64,000 nucleotides of DNA from NCBI RefSeq assembly GCF_003862435.1, contig NZ_RHGY01000007.1, positions 32,228 to 96,227 on the forward strand, in the 5' to 3' direction. The DNA comes from Weissella viridescens (lineage in GTDB: Bacteria > Bacillota > Bacilli > Lactobacillales > Lactobacillaceae). Below, piece by piece: positions 1 through 8,406 of the stretch (position 1 is the first letter of the stretch; each line of letters starts with the position of its first letter). A program made the position numbers and the translations under genes. The notes below the pieces were generated by a model. It saw only the letters and a list, made by a program, of their open reading frames with translations. It ran no database searches and had not been told where the DNA came from.

Positions 1-924
1 TACAACGGCTCGTTTTCGGTTTATGAAACGGAAAAGCAAGCGCGTGATATGCATGAGTTGGCCACAAAGCAGAAGCTGCAACGTGAAATCAAACAACTTG
101 ATCAAGCCGCGAAACAAAAGGCCGGATGGTCAGACCAACGTGAAAAGTCATTAACTGCCAAGCCTTCACAGGTCGGTGGTAAGAATCATGGGGATAAGGG
201 GTTTGAATCAGCACGAGCGGCCCGCACCATGAAAAAAGCCAAGCAAATTGAACGTCATGCCCAACAAGCTTTGGATGATAAGCAAGCACTTCTGCAGGAT
301 ACTGAATTCGTGGAAACCTTGACGATGGCCGTGGAAACACCTAGGAAAGCCCCTGTGGTTGAGGTACATCAGATTCAGTTAGGATACCAAGGGCAACCAT
401 TGTTTGAACCAGCCTCATTTAAAGTTGAACGGGGTGATATTATCGGCTTGACTGGTGATAATGGTGTTGGAAAGTCATCACTCTTACAAGCGTTGCAGGG
501 GACATTTACCGGGCAAGTCACTGGCACTGTGCAAATTGCTGGTAATCCTACCATTAGTCAAGTTCGGCAAACCACGCAGTACTTGCACGGATCATTACAG
601 GAATTCAGCGAAGCGAATGCCGTTGATGAACAGGCGCTCTTAAGTATGTTGCACAAGCTCGGATTGGAACGCCGGGCGTTCACACTGCCAATTGAACAAA
701 TGAGTCGCGGTCAGCAAAAACGGGTTGAATTAGCGCAAGCGCTTGTTAAACCGGCTGAACTCTACCTCTGGGATGAACCCTTGAATTATTTAGATGTCTT
801 TAATCAAAGCCAAATTGAAAAGGTTATTCGAATGTTTGAACCTACAATGATTGTGGTTGAACATGATCAAACATTTTTGGAAAATATTCAAGCTCGCTGT
901 GTGCCATTACAAGCGGTCGATTAA
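1..924 (+). CDS. ABC-F family ATPase (Lsa-like), 5'-truncated by window edge
   Basis: The reading frame is open from base 1, so the start and the first ATPase domain lie outside the window; 307 codons are visible. Residues are numbered from the window edge. A basic, Gln/Lys-rich linker (about 10-110) is followed by a complete ATPase domain: Walker A GDNGVGKSS (about 152-160), signature MSRGQQKR (about 234), Walker B LYLWDEP (about 255) and the switch His in VVEHD (about 287). There is no membrane segment. The linker resembles that of Lsa-type ABC-F proteins, which act on the ribosome and can confer lincosamide/streptogramin/pleuromutilin protection. Whether this one gives resistance or is a housekeeping translation factor cannot be told from the fragment. 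An ATG at 49 is internal to the frame. Confidence 0.9.
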   Translation, partial: YNGSFSVYETEKQARDMHELATKQKLQREIKQLDQAAKQKAGWSDQREKSLTAKPSQVGGKNHGDKGFESARAARTMKKAKQIERHAQQALDDKQALLQDTEFVETLTMAVETPRKAPVVEVHQIQLGYQGQPLFEPASFKVERGDIIGLTGDNGVGKSSLLQALQGTFTGQVTGTVQIAGNPTISQVRQTTQYLHGSLQEFSEANAVDEQALLSMLHKLGLERRAFTLPIEQMSRGQQKRVELAQALVKPAELYLWDEPLNYLDVFNQSQIEKVIRMFEPTMIVVEHDQTFLENIQARCVPLQAVD

Positions 925-930
925 AAGAAA

Positions 931-964
931 AAGCAGACTATCATGATGATAGTCTGCTTTTTTG
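931..964. terminator. bidirectional intrinsic terminator
   Basis: A 12-bp stem (AGCAGACTATCA and its complement) with a very short loop has T-runs on both sides. It lies between the convergent ABC-F and GNAT genes and can serve both. Confidence 0.85.
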
Positions 965-965
965 G

Positions 966-1454
966 TCATTGGTCAGGAGTATGAAATTTTTCAAGACGAT
1001 ATAGGCCTTCTGCATCAGGTTCGGCTTGGTGATGCTTAATCTGATAACCAAATTTTTCATAAAAGGGTCGACCTGTAATTGAAGCGGGGATTTCGATTCG
1101 TTGTGCTTGTGCAAAAAACGGGTCAGCTTCCAAAGTATTGACAATACGGGTGCCAATACCTTGACCCTGAAAGGCTGGATCAACGAAGATCGCAAAAAAG
1201 CTGTACTCATCTGGAATATCCCAAAAAGGTCCAATGGCACCAGTACCGATAAGTTTATTTTGGTCACACACCACATAAAAATGTGAGCGTTGATCTAACT
1301 CAAGATAATGGGATTCATCAAGTCGCGTGAGTGCATTTTCAATGTAAGTTTCGGAGTAGTCAACGCGGTTTGAAATGCGCATCGTTTTAGCAACCAACTG
1401 AACAACAGCCGGCGCATCAGCAGCCGCGAAACGGCGAAAAGTTATTTGTCCCAT
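966..1454 (-). CDS. GNAT family N-acetyltransferase
   Basis: 162 aa, a single GNAT fold. The acetyl-CoA pyrophosphate-binding motif QGQGIG is at about 96-101, after the typical strand VDPAF, and a C-terminal FYEKFGY segment is usual in the family. The substrate cannot be predicted. The gene is convergent with the ABC-F gene and lies just downstream of the PepV-like gene on the same strand with a 17-bp gap. It may therefore share that transcript and its T-box control. Confidence 0.85.
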   Translation of the reverse strand: MGQITFRRFAAADAPAVVQLVAKTMRISNRVDYSETYIENALTRLDESHYLELDQRSHFYVVCDQNKLIGTGAIGPFWDIPDEYSFFAIFVDPAFQGQGIGTRIVNTLEADPFFAQAQRIEIPASITGRPFYEKFGYQIKHHQAEPDAEGLYRLEKFHTPDQ

Positions 1455-1471
1455 AGCACAATCTGCTTTCC

Positions 1472-2803
1472 TTAATTTTCGTAACTTGCAATTAATTGTT
1501 TAATCACGACAATGTCATCATCATAATCGCTCAAACGAATATTTTCATTAGGGGCATGGTCACGATTATTGGTGTAACCAATCCCGAGGCTGGCAATCGG
1601 CGCTTGGACGACTTCGTGGATATAATACATTGGGCCGGTACCTGCACCAGTTGGGGCGACAATTGGTGCTGTGTCATAGAGGTCATCGACCACGTTGACG
1701 ACACGTAAAATTTCAGCGTCTGACATGTCGCTACGGTAGCCCGGTTGACCAAGCGTCTTCGTGAGGGTTAAATCACCGAAGCCTTGGTCAGCCAAATAAG
1801 CCTTAACTTGATTGAACGTCTTATCTGGATCCATGCCAGGGACCAGACGGGCTTCGAGTTTAGCATCAGCGCGAGCCGGAAGAACCGTTTTAACACCGGC
1901 GCCTTGCCAACCAGAACTAATCCCTTCAATACTTAGGGTTGGTTCAAAATAAAGCGTTTCTTTGAGATCCTTACCATTTTTATCGGTTAGTAACGGCGCT
2001 TCGATCCCGAGCTGGTCTATCAATTCAGTCCGCGTTAGGGGGATGTCAGCTGTTAGGTCGCGTTCACGTTGATTAGGTTGGATGACATCATCATAAAAGC
2101 CAGGAACTAAAATATGTCCTTCTTGGTCAAAGAGGGTGGCGAGGGCTTGCGTAAGGCGCCATGCTGCAGAATCGACGACGCCTGCAAAGGATGAGTGCAA
2201 ATCTTTCTTGGCGGTTTGTGCAGTCACAGTAAAGGTGACGATACCCTTATTACCACCGTAAATTTCAACGCGATCTTCACTATTTTTTTCACCCGATTCC
2301 CAAATAATCAAATCCGCCTGAAGTTCATCGGCGTATTTGGCCACATAATCATCTAGGTGACGGGAAGCAGTTTCTTCAGAACCTTCAAATAGGAAGGTAA
2401 TGTTGACGGGCAGTTCACCGTTATGTTCAGCCATGTATTCAGCAACGGCCGTCAGACGGGCTGTGATATTTCCCTTATCGTCATTTACACCACGTCCATA
2501 AAGTTTATCGCCAACTTGGGTCAGGGTCCAAGGATCCGTTTCCCAGAGCGCGAAGGGTTCAGCCGGTTGGACGTCGTAGTGGTTGTAGAGAATAACCGTT
2601 TCAGCGTCAGGATTGGGGCTTTTGAGTTGGCCGATGACTAATGGGGCAAAGTAAGTGTCATCATAGATAACATCGGCTCCTAAATCAGTCAAAGCTTGGG
2701 TTAAAACTTTGGCGGTTTCTGGTAGAAATTCTTCTTTAGCGGAAACACTTGGAATTGCAATGAGCTCGCTGAGTAAATCTAAATAATTTGAGTGAATTGT
2801 CAT
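1472..2803 (-). CDS. M20 family dipeptidase, PepV-like
   Basis: 443 aa. The start at 2803 is chosen because AAGAAAGGA lies 8 nt upstream; the open frame extends further but runs into the leader terminator. Metal-site residues of the M20 co-catalytic zinc peptidases are visible: His75 and Asp77 in NHYDVQP, Asp108/109 in GVNDDKG, Glu143/Glu144 in EGSEET, and a late His in the HAPNE motif. The dimerisation (lid) domain with LHSSFAG sits mid-protein. There is no signal peptide, so the enzyme is cytoplasmic. Such enzymes (PepV, carnosinase-like) split imported dipeptides. The precise substrate is inferred. The leader carries a T-box, so expression should rise when a specific tRNA is uncharged. Confidence 0.87.
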   Translation of the reverse strand: MTIHSNYLDLLSELIAIPSVSAKEEFLPETAKVLTQALTDLGADVIYDDTYFAPLVIGQLKSPNPDAETVILYNHYDVQPAEPFALWETDPWTLTQVGDKLYGRGVNDDKGNITARLTAVAEYMAEHNGELPVNITFLFEGSEETASRHLDDYVAKYADELQADLIIWESGEKNSEDRVEIYGGNKGIVTFTVTAQTAKKDLHSSFAGVVDSAAWRLTQALATLFDQEGHILVPGFYDDVIQPNQRERDLTADIPLTRTELIDQLGIEAPLLTDKNGKDLKETLYFEPTLSIEGISSGWQGAGVKTVLPARADAKLEARLVPGMDPDKTFNQVKAYLADQGFGDLTLTKTLGQPGYRSDMSDAEILRVVNVVDDLYDTAPIVAPTGAGTGPMYYIHEVVQAPIASLGIGYTNNRDHAPNENIRLSDYDDDIVVIKQLIASYEN

Positions 2804-2832
2804 ATGTGCAATCCTTTCTTGATGCATTAAAT

Positions 2833-3132
2833 AAAAAAGCCGCTTCAAACTTCGCCACATTGGGGCGAAGTCAGAAGCAGCTAATTGATAGTTACGTTAC
2901 CATTCTGAGTATTTGGGGTTGTTACCAACCGCCACTCACTAACCATCAGACATTATTCGTCGAATGGTGTGCCAGGATAACGGGGGCCAAGCCGTCATAC
3001 ACTCACGTGATGCGCTCATGTATGCCAATCACAGGTCATTTTCAAACGGGGCCAGATACTAGTTCACATCAACCACTAGCTTTCTGTTATCTGGGGCCGT
3101 TTTACTTTCCTGATCACTTTGTTTTGTGTGTT
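2833..3132 (-). promoter_or_regulatory. T-box riboswitch leader of the PepV-like gene
   Basis: A roughly 300-nt leader reads leftwards from the promoter at 3139-3167. Stem I has the family features: a CAGG/CCTG base, a loop-E strand AAAGTA opposite GAAA, a GCTAGTGG arm and apical loop with GTGGTTGATGTGAACTAG, and closing GGCCCC pairing. The specifier loop reads GAAA-ATG-A, so the best codon reading is ATG (Met) at 3039-3037. The antiterminator bulge reads TGGTAAC against the consensus TGGNACC; its TGGT would pair with an ACCA tRNA end. Flanking CAGAA pairs with TTCTG of the terminator, giving mutually exclusive folds. The terminator is a 16-bp interrupted stem (2839-2881) with six T residues. 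Class confidence is high, codon assignment moderate. Confidence 0.82.
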
Positions 3133-3138
3133 AAAAAT

Positions 3139-3167
3139 ATCATACAAAGTTCAATTCTAAAAGTCAA
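3139..3167 (-). promoter_or_regulatory. promoter of the T-box/PepV-like unit
   Basis: On the minus strand: -35 TTGACT (3167-3162), a 17-nt spacer, and -10 TATGAT (3144-3139). Transcription would start near 3132, immediately before T-box stem I. Confidence 0.8.
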
Positions 3168-3196
3168 CTGAGATGAACCTATGAATTTTATCATTT

Positions 3197-4468
3197 TTAA
3201 TTATGGTGGTCTTGAATCATCGTTTTCCAATGCTTTCCTTGTTGTACGGCAAAGGCTTGCAAAGATTCGTCATGAATATGGGGCAATAACTGTTGTGAAA
3301 TCGTATCCTGGGGGTGTACGACATTGTTTTCTAAATCATCAATGGTAGTTTGCCATTCAGCACCGTCCGCTGCTTGTGCTTGGAGTAGCTTAAAATGTTC
3401 TAGCAGTTGTCGCAATTCAGCTTGTTGGGCATCAGGTAAAGGCGTATCAGGGTGCTGTAATGCGATAGCATCGTTGATTTCGATACTTTTTTGCATCGTG
3501 GCATTGTCAAGCGTCTCAGGGAAGTAGAGGGCATCTAAAATCAGCAACTCTAAAACAGTTAAGGCGTTTTGGTCAATACCAAGTGGTGTAAATGGATTTA
3601 GGTCAAAAATGCGGAATTCCAAATATTGCACCGAATGACGATGTTGACTATGGTATGCATCAGTTGCTTTGACGCGCACTGGACCATAGTATTCACTCAA
3701 GTCATACAAGTCACCGGCATCAATTCGGTCATCAAGACTGGCTAAAAAGTTGTCTAGGTTTGTAAAGTCGAGTTGAATTGAACGGTGATTTGCAAAACCA
3801 GCTGAACTGGAACGCCATGAACGAACCGGTTGCTTGATGTCGCTACGGCGCTCTAACATGCGATCATCAATTGGATTTTCAGTAATTGGACTGGCACCAA
3901 AGAGATAGGTGATTAACCAACGGTATTTAGAAACCTGTTTCAAAATTTGGAAATAGAGCGCATTCCGGTCTGGATAAGCACCAGAATCGAGCAGTGGGGC
4001 ACTAACCGTATCCGACAATGAAAAATTCACATGGATACCCGTCATAATATGTTGATAGTAGCCATAGCGCTCAATCAAAATTTTCCGATAATCAGCATAC
4101 CATGGACGTTCAAAGTGATTGGCTAAGTATGTGACATCGCTATCAGCCATGTATGGTGGCATTGATAATGGCCAAATGATTTCATCGGTTTTCAAATGTG
4201 CCGTCAAACGGGTCTGTAGTTGCTTGAGCTGGTCTAAAGCAGCATTGACACTAGGCTGTGGGTCAGTCACTAATTCTTCTTGACTCTCTGAAAAATCAGT
4301 TTGAAAGTTAGGTTCAGTCCGGCGATCGCCGAGGGCCGAATCATGGGGATGTTGTGAGAGATGCGCGCTTGGTAATTGCACACGATGTTCTTCGATTTCA
4401 ATGCCAACATGGTCTGCAAGTGATGCAAAAGTTAGTGATTGTGGAAGATGGGGGATTTGCTGAGCCAT
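3197..4468 (-). CDS. gshA: glutamate-cysteine ligase (gamma-glutamylcysteine synthetase)
   Basis: 423 aa. The protein carries family landmarks: WPLSMPPYM near residue 100, the ADSDV segment, YQHIMTGIHVNFS, and the conserved FRIFDLNPF region in the second half. The family joins L-glutamate and L-cysteine with ATP to give gamma-glutamylcysteine, the first step to glutathione. The length fits a GshA-only enzyme and is far too short for the bifunctional GshAB fusion, so no ATP-grasp glutathione synthetase domain is attached. No gshB is visible nearby, so the product may be gamma-glutamylcysteine itself. GGAGG lies 8 nt before the ATG. A candidate -10 TATAAT lies upstream (4541-4536). Confidence 0.88.
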   Translation of the reverse strand: MAQQIPHLPQSLTFASLADHVGIEIEEHRVQLPSAHLSQHPHDSALGDRRTEPNFQTDFSESQEELVTDPQPSVNAALDQLKQLQTRLTAHLKTDEIIWPLSMPPYMADSDVTYLANHFERPWYADYRKILIERYGYYQHIMTGIHVNFSLSDTVSAPLLDSGAYPDRNALYFQILKQVSKYRWLITYLFGASPITENPIDDRMLERRSDIKQPVRSWRSSSAGFANHRSIQLDFTNLDNFLASLDDRIDAGDLYDLSEYYGPVRVKATDAYHSQHRHSVQYLEFRIFDLNPFTPLGIDQNALTVLELLILDALYFPETLDNATMQKSIEINDAIALQHPDTPLPDAQQAELRQLLEHFKLLQAQAADGAEWQTTIDDLENNVVHPQDTISQQLLPHIHDESLQAFAVQQGKHWKTMIQDHHN

Positions 4469-4852
4469 CTGTCATGCCTCCGATAGTCTAAATGAATGAT
4501 TAAAGTATTTCTCATATTATTAGTTCGTTGCTAGTATTATAAGGGGCTAAAGACTGAAAGGAAAGGGCTTTGCTACACTTTTTAGTAATGTTCGCTTTTG
4601 AATCGTTTTAAATGTGAAATTAGGTTTCATTTACTAAAAAGATAGGCATCAAAGATGTGCCACGTTACTGCGTTGTGAGTTTAATGAACGTTTGGAAATA
4701 CCTAAGTTTAGATGGGAACTTAGCGCTCTCGTGAAGGGCATTCCTAATAGCACTACGAGATCAGAAAAATAAACAAGTGACGTAAGCGACATTGTATGCA
4801 TTTTTACGTTATACTATATAAAACATTAAAAAAGGGTTGAAAAATAAGAGTC
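4469..4852. other. intergenic region, gshA promoter side and upstream of an orphan gene
   Basis: 384 bp. The left part holds a probable minus-strand -10 TATAAT at 4541-4536 for gshA. The right part holds an AT-rich candidate promoter (TATACT/TATAAA around 4810-4822) for the next gene. Two small inverted repeats (CTAAGTT/AACTTAG near 4703-4725; TCTCGT/ACGAGA near 4729-4761) are visible. I recognise no RNA family and no gene. Confidence 0.4.
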
Positions 4853-5323
4853 ATGAAACGAAATCAAATATATAGAGTTAGTGAATATGAATTGAATCAA
4901 AGATTAGATGAACTATTGAATGATGTAAAAGTAATTGAATTTTATGGCGAAGAGATCCCTGATTTAGATACTTTCTTAAAGCAGTGTATTCAGAAATTTA
5001 AATTACCAGTAATTACTCCTGAAGAAGATGAAGATGAACAATTTCCGGATTATAATCTACCAGATCCTTTGCACGGATTAGGTTATGCTATGATGAATTT
5101 ATCGAATATTAGTGATTTCCCACAACAACCTATAGTGATGGTGATTCATGATGAAATGAAGTTTTTGTACGCTGCGGATTATAACGATTCGGGAATTGTA
5201 TGGAACATGTTTATTAATTCGATTTTTCCATATTATGATATGGATCAAGAAATCAGAAAAAAAGTTGCGCAACGTCCTTCTAACAAGATTAAGCGAAAAT
5301 TTGACCTCTATTTAGTTGATTAG
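4853..5323 (+). CDS. hypothetical acidic cytoplasmic protein
   Basis: 156 aa, not recognised. It has no signal peptide or membrane segment. A strongly acidic block (EEDEDE) lies near residue 65 and a basic tail near the end. Base composition is visibly more AT-rich than the neighbours, and the Shine-Dalgarno site is poor (AAGGG 17 nt upstream; only AAGAG closer). It stands alone between gshA and pepX, followed by its own terminator and a decayed coding fragment. Acidic orphan proteins of this size in AT-rich islands are often immunity proteins of polymorphic toxins, but nothing in the sequence proves that. A start slightly downstream is possible. Confidence 0.55.
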   Translation: MKRNQIYRVSEYELNQRLDELLNDVKVIEFYGEEIPDLDTFLKQCIQKFKLPVITPEEDEDEQFPDYNLPDPLHGLGYAMMNLSNISDFPQQPIVMVIHDEMKFLYAADYNDSGIVWNMFINSIFPYYDMDQEIRKKVAQRPSNKIKRKFDLYLVD

Positions 5324-5327
5324 GATG

Positions 5328-5357
5328 AAAGCCACCTTAAACTTGGGTGGCTTTTCT
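5328..5357 (+). terminator. intrinsic terminator after the orphan gene
   Basis: A stem AAGCCACC/GGTGGCTT with a 9-nt loop is followed by a short T-rich run, 5 nt past the stop codon. Confidence 0.75.
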
Positions 5358-5436
5358 TATATTTATTTAGCACTGACAACAGGGGGAATTATACGTTATT
5401 AAGGTATGACCGATTTATGAAGTTGGCTATAAAGGT

Positions 5437-5535
5437 AAGAAGCAGAAAATAGCTATTACCGTTGGTAGTAATGGATATATTGTCGGGGTTAATCCAAAGA
5501 AAAAGCTGAAAACAGCAGAAATGCTGAATGAATAA
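5437..5535 (+). pseudogene. possible decayed coding fragment
   Basis: About 33 to 38 codons are open in one frame ending at TAA 5533-5535, reading ...YKGKKQKIAITVGSNG... followed by a Lys-rich end. A stop lies just upstream, and no start codon or ribosome site fits. It looks like the 3' end of a lost gene. The parent family is not recognised, and it could be chance. Confidence 0.25.
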
Positions 5536-5570
5536 ACAAAAAACACTCTGGGAGTGAACGATTAATCTTT

Positions 5571-5608
5571 AAAAAATAGAGTTGCCCATTAGAGGCAACT
5601 CTATTTTT
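5571..5608. terminator. strong bidirectional hairpin terminator
   Basis: AAAATAGAGTTGCC pairs with GGCAACTCTATTTT around a 7-nt loop, with A- and T-runs on the two flanks. No intact gene directly abuts it, which suggests a gene has been lost between 5360 and 5570. Confidence 0.75.
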
Positions 5609-5812
5609 TGATTTATGTGTATGTTGTTTTTATAGGGAGTTTAATTTTAAGCAATTAGTTGGTCGAAAAGATTCATGTATATAAGAACATCATATGAACA
5701 CAGAGAAGGACGTTAATCCCAAAAAATAATCACGAAATGTAAAAAGTAATCGGTTGGGGTGTAAGGTTCCATTTGATAGGTATGAATGCATACCAACTGG
5801 CATTGGTCCAAT
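5609..5812. other. non-coding remainder of the gap before pepX
   Basis: Together with the preceding fragment and hairpins this completes a 525-bp gap between the orphan gene and pepX. This part is AT-rich, without a supported ORF, promoter pair or repeat. Confidence 0.35.
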
Positions 5813-5842
5813 AAAAAAAGCCACACATAGGCGTGCGACTCT
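5813..5842 (-). terminator. terminator of pepX
   Basis: On the minus strand AGTCGCACG pairs (with G-U wobbles) with TGTGTGGCT around CCTA and is followed by seven T residues, 6 nt after the pepX stop. Confidence 0.8.
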
Positions 5843-5848
5843 TCTTTA

Positions 5849-8287
5849 TTAGGCATTCGTGTTTGATAGACGTAAATTAAGCTGACTACCAACAGGGTTA
5901 ATGCGGTAAGTCAAATCTTGATTACCACGAATAGTTGTTTCAAAATCAGTTGCGTAAATGATAAGGCCAAGTTGATGTCCAGCAGGGAGACGATAGAAAG
6001 TCGGCTGTAGCGTTACGTGGACTTGGTTAAAGGCATTCGGCTCAATCGCTTCATTTTGATAAGCATTCGTCCGATTTTGCAAATTGATATGTCCTTTGGT
6101 AATCATTTTCCAAGGCGTTGCTTGTGCTTCAGGCATAAATTCATGCAAATCGTCAGTACGCCAATCATAGGCACCACTAAGCGCATTCTTTGCTAATAAC
6201 GTTGGCGCAGCACCAAGACGTTTTGCATCCCCATAATCCACAAGTTGGAAACTGAGCATCCCCACTGACGCATCGACTGCAACATCGACCGTAATTTCTG
6301 GCGTGCCATCAATCGTCCAAGTGCCCTTAAGCGGTTCTGTTTTGAAAATCAGACGATTGTCACGCAATCCGTTTTCATCAGAATCAGGCTTAAAGAGGTC
6401 AGCATGCCATGCAGCTAAATCATCCCGATAGTGCTTGAATGTTGTTTCAGGTAGGTGATCCTTAAAGCTTTGAATCTGTGATTCGGTTTGTTTTGTTTTA
6501 GTTAAATGGTTTTGATCCAAATAAAGGGTTTGTTGGTGGTCGGTGGCAGCGGGCCAGTCGGAAACGGTGTGCCAGGTCTCCGCCGTTACATTATCCTGAA
6601 TCAAAACATCTGGCAACAAGACATCGGCACCATTATTCAAATCAAATAATTTGTAACTCAACCACAAGTTCATCATATCAGTGAAATCGAGGGAGCGGAA
6701 ATTGTTAATGTAAATATGCTGACCTTGATGCAAGATAATCTTCTTATTAATAGGTAGGTCACGTAACCCTTGCCACAAATTGTAGACATTGCGGGGCTTG
6801 ACATTCCAGTCATTTAAACCATGAACGAGAATCATGTCCGCTTTGATATTGGCTAAGTTGTTCAAATAGTTGCGACCATCCCAGTATGCTGAATAACTTC
6901 CAGAATCACGGTCTTGATCCTTTTGAAGTTGGGTCAAGACTTGTTCAAATTCAGCCTTAACCCCAAGATAATCACCGGCATCGTGCATGCGACTGAAGAC
7001 TTCACCGGCTAGCACGTCCATATCTTCACCTTGGAATGTATCTGGAGCAGCAACCAGCCCATTATCACGATAATAGTCATACCAACTTGAAATAGCGGCT
7101 TCTGAAATGACCGTTTTTAGCCCATCGACACCAGTGGTTGCAGCAGCCGTAGCTAAGGTCCCCAAATATGAACGACCAGTCATGGCAATATGTTGGTTTG
7201 TCCACCAAGCGGGGATGGCAATTCGGTCTGTTTTATTGGTGAATGCCTGACGTTGTCCACCTAACCATTCAATAATGGCAACCGTTGAAATGGTTTCATC
7301 GGGACCACCCGTATCACGAAGTCCATCAGAATCGCGCGTGCCAATTCCAGCTGCATATACCACAGCAAAACCACGACTCAAGAAATAATTATTGAGGGTA
7401 TAGCTTTGTTCTTTTGCAAAATGTTCGGTAGCAAGCACAGTTTCGCCAATTGGTGTGCGGGCAGGTGGTAATTCTGAGGTGACGGTTTCGGCTTGGACGT
7501 CTGCTGCCGTTGCTTGATTAGGGGCTTTTTCAGTAAGGGGGACATCAACTTGATGCGTCAATTTCTCCCCGAATGTATCATTCGTACCTTGATTATAGGG
7601 ACTTGCTGTATATAGAACGGGTGCCTTATAGCCTGAATTGGTTAATTTGGGACGCGATACTTCTACCTTTAACAAATCGCGTTGGCCATCGTGGTCAGTA
7701 TCGAGTGGTGCTTCAACGTAAACAATTTCATGTAAAATTTCATGCGGATTGAAAACCGCTTGGGCCTTACCATTGAAGAAGACAGGACCAGTCACTTGCC
7801 CATAAAATGGTACAAAGTAACCCGTTTGGGTGAGATGATCCAAATACGTTTCACCATTTTTGGTGTGTGTCGTTAGGAGTTGATACCATGCGTGCGCCAC
7901 ATCGGTCGCTGTCGTAAAGGTTGTGACATCAAATGATGGCAATTGTAGCGTGTCGTAAGCTGACAGGGGATCAGTCAAATCATAATCCGTATTGGGTTCA
8001 AATTGTAACAATTGAAATGATAGGCGGGCGAAAATATCCGCGGTTAGAGGCGTTTCTGAGACAAGGAAATCTGCCATGGTAGTCGTTGGTGTCGCCAGCA
8101 ATTGACTTAGCTTTTGATTAAAGGCCGCCGGACTCGTTACAAGTGGGGCGAAGGCACGTTCCAAAAAGGCAATGAGTTGCGCTTTTGGTGTGTCCAAAAC
8201 GTCATCGTCAAGAAAGTGAATGTTTCTTAATTCCCAAAGTTCCGCATCTTGTGGCAATTGCATCCGTCCAAATTGATTGTTCTTCAT
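5849..8287 (-). CDS. pepX: Xaa-Pro dipeptidyl-peptidase PepX
   Basis: 812 aa, full length for the lactic acid bacterial S15 family. It has an N-terminal helical domain (about 1-150), then the alpha/beta-hydrolase domain with the nucleophile Ser373 in GRSYLG. Later come the acid region HGLNDWNVKP, the catalytic His in LHQGQH, and a C-terminal beta domain. It releases Xaa-Pro dipeptides from the N-terminus of peptides in the cytoplasm and is a core enzyme of casein-peptide use. There is no signal peptide. The start ATG is preceded by GGGG at a workable distance. A minus-strand TATAAT (8330-8325) is a candidate -10 with a poor -35. Confidence 0.95.
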   Translation of the reverse strand: MKNNQFGRMQLPQDAELWELRNIHFLDDDVLDTPKAQLIAFLERAFAPLVTSPAAFNQKLSQLLATPTTTMADFLVSETPLTADIFARLSFQLLQFEPNTDYDLTDPLSAYDTLQLPSFDVTTFTTATDVAHAWYQLLTTHTKNGETYLDHLTQTGYFVPFYGQVTGPVFFNGKAQAVFNPHEILHEIVYVEAPLDTDHDGQRDLLKVEVSRPKLTNSGYKAPVLYTASPYNQGTNDTFGEKLTHQVDVPLTEKAPNQATAADVQAETVTSELPPARTPIGETVLATEHFAKEQSYTLNNYFLSRGFAVVYAAGIGTRDSDGLRDTGGPDETISTVAIIEWLGGQRQAFTNKTDRIAIPAWWTNQHIAMTGRSYLGTLATAAATTGVDGLKTVISEAAISSWYDYYRDNGLVAAPDTFQGEDMDVLAGEVFSRMHDAGDYLGVKAEFEQVLTQLQKDQDRDSGSYSAYWDGRNYLNNLANIKADMILVHGLNDWNVKPRNVYNLWQGLRDLPINKKIILHQGQHIYINNFRSLDFTDMMNLWLSYKLFDLNNGADVLLPDVLIQDNVTAETWHTVSDWPAATDHQQTLYLDQNHLTKTKQTESQIQSFKDHLPETTFKHYRDDLAAWHADLFKPDSDENGLRDNRLIFKTEPLKGTWTIDGTPEITVDVAVDASVGMLSFQLVDYGDAKRLGAAPTLLAKNALSGAYDWRTDDLHEFMPEAQATPWKMITKGHINLQNRTNAYQNEAIEPNAFNQVHVTLQPTFYRLPAGHQLGLIIYATDFETTIRGNQDLTYRINPVGSQLNLRLSNTNA

Positions 8288-8363
8288 TTCAGGTACCCCG
8301 TCATCGTTTAGATTTATATGCTCATTATACGCTAATAAAGTTAAAAACTCTCAGAATAACCCT

Positions 8364-8401
8364 AAAAAAGCCTAGCAGTCGGGTAAACTGTTAGGCTTTT
8401 T
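8364..8401 (-). terminator. terminator of the adhesin gene
   Basis: AAAAAGCCTAGCAG pairs with CTGTTAGGCTTTTT (one G-U) around an 8-nt loop. On the minus strand it follows the adhesin stop with a six-T run. Confidence 0.8.
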
Positions 8402-8406
8402 GCTGT

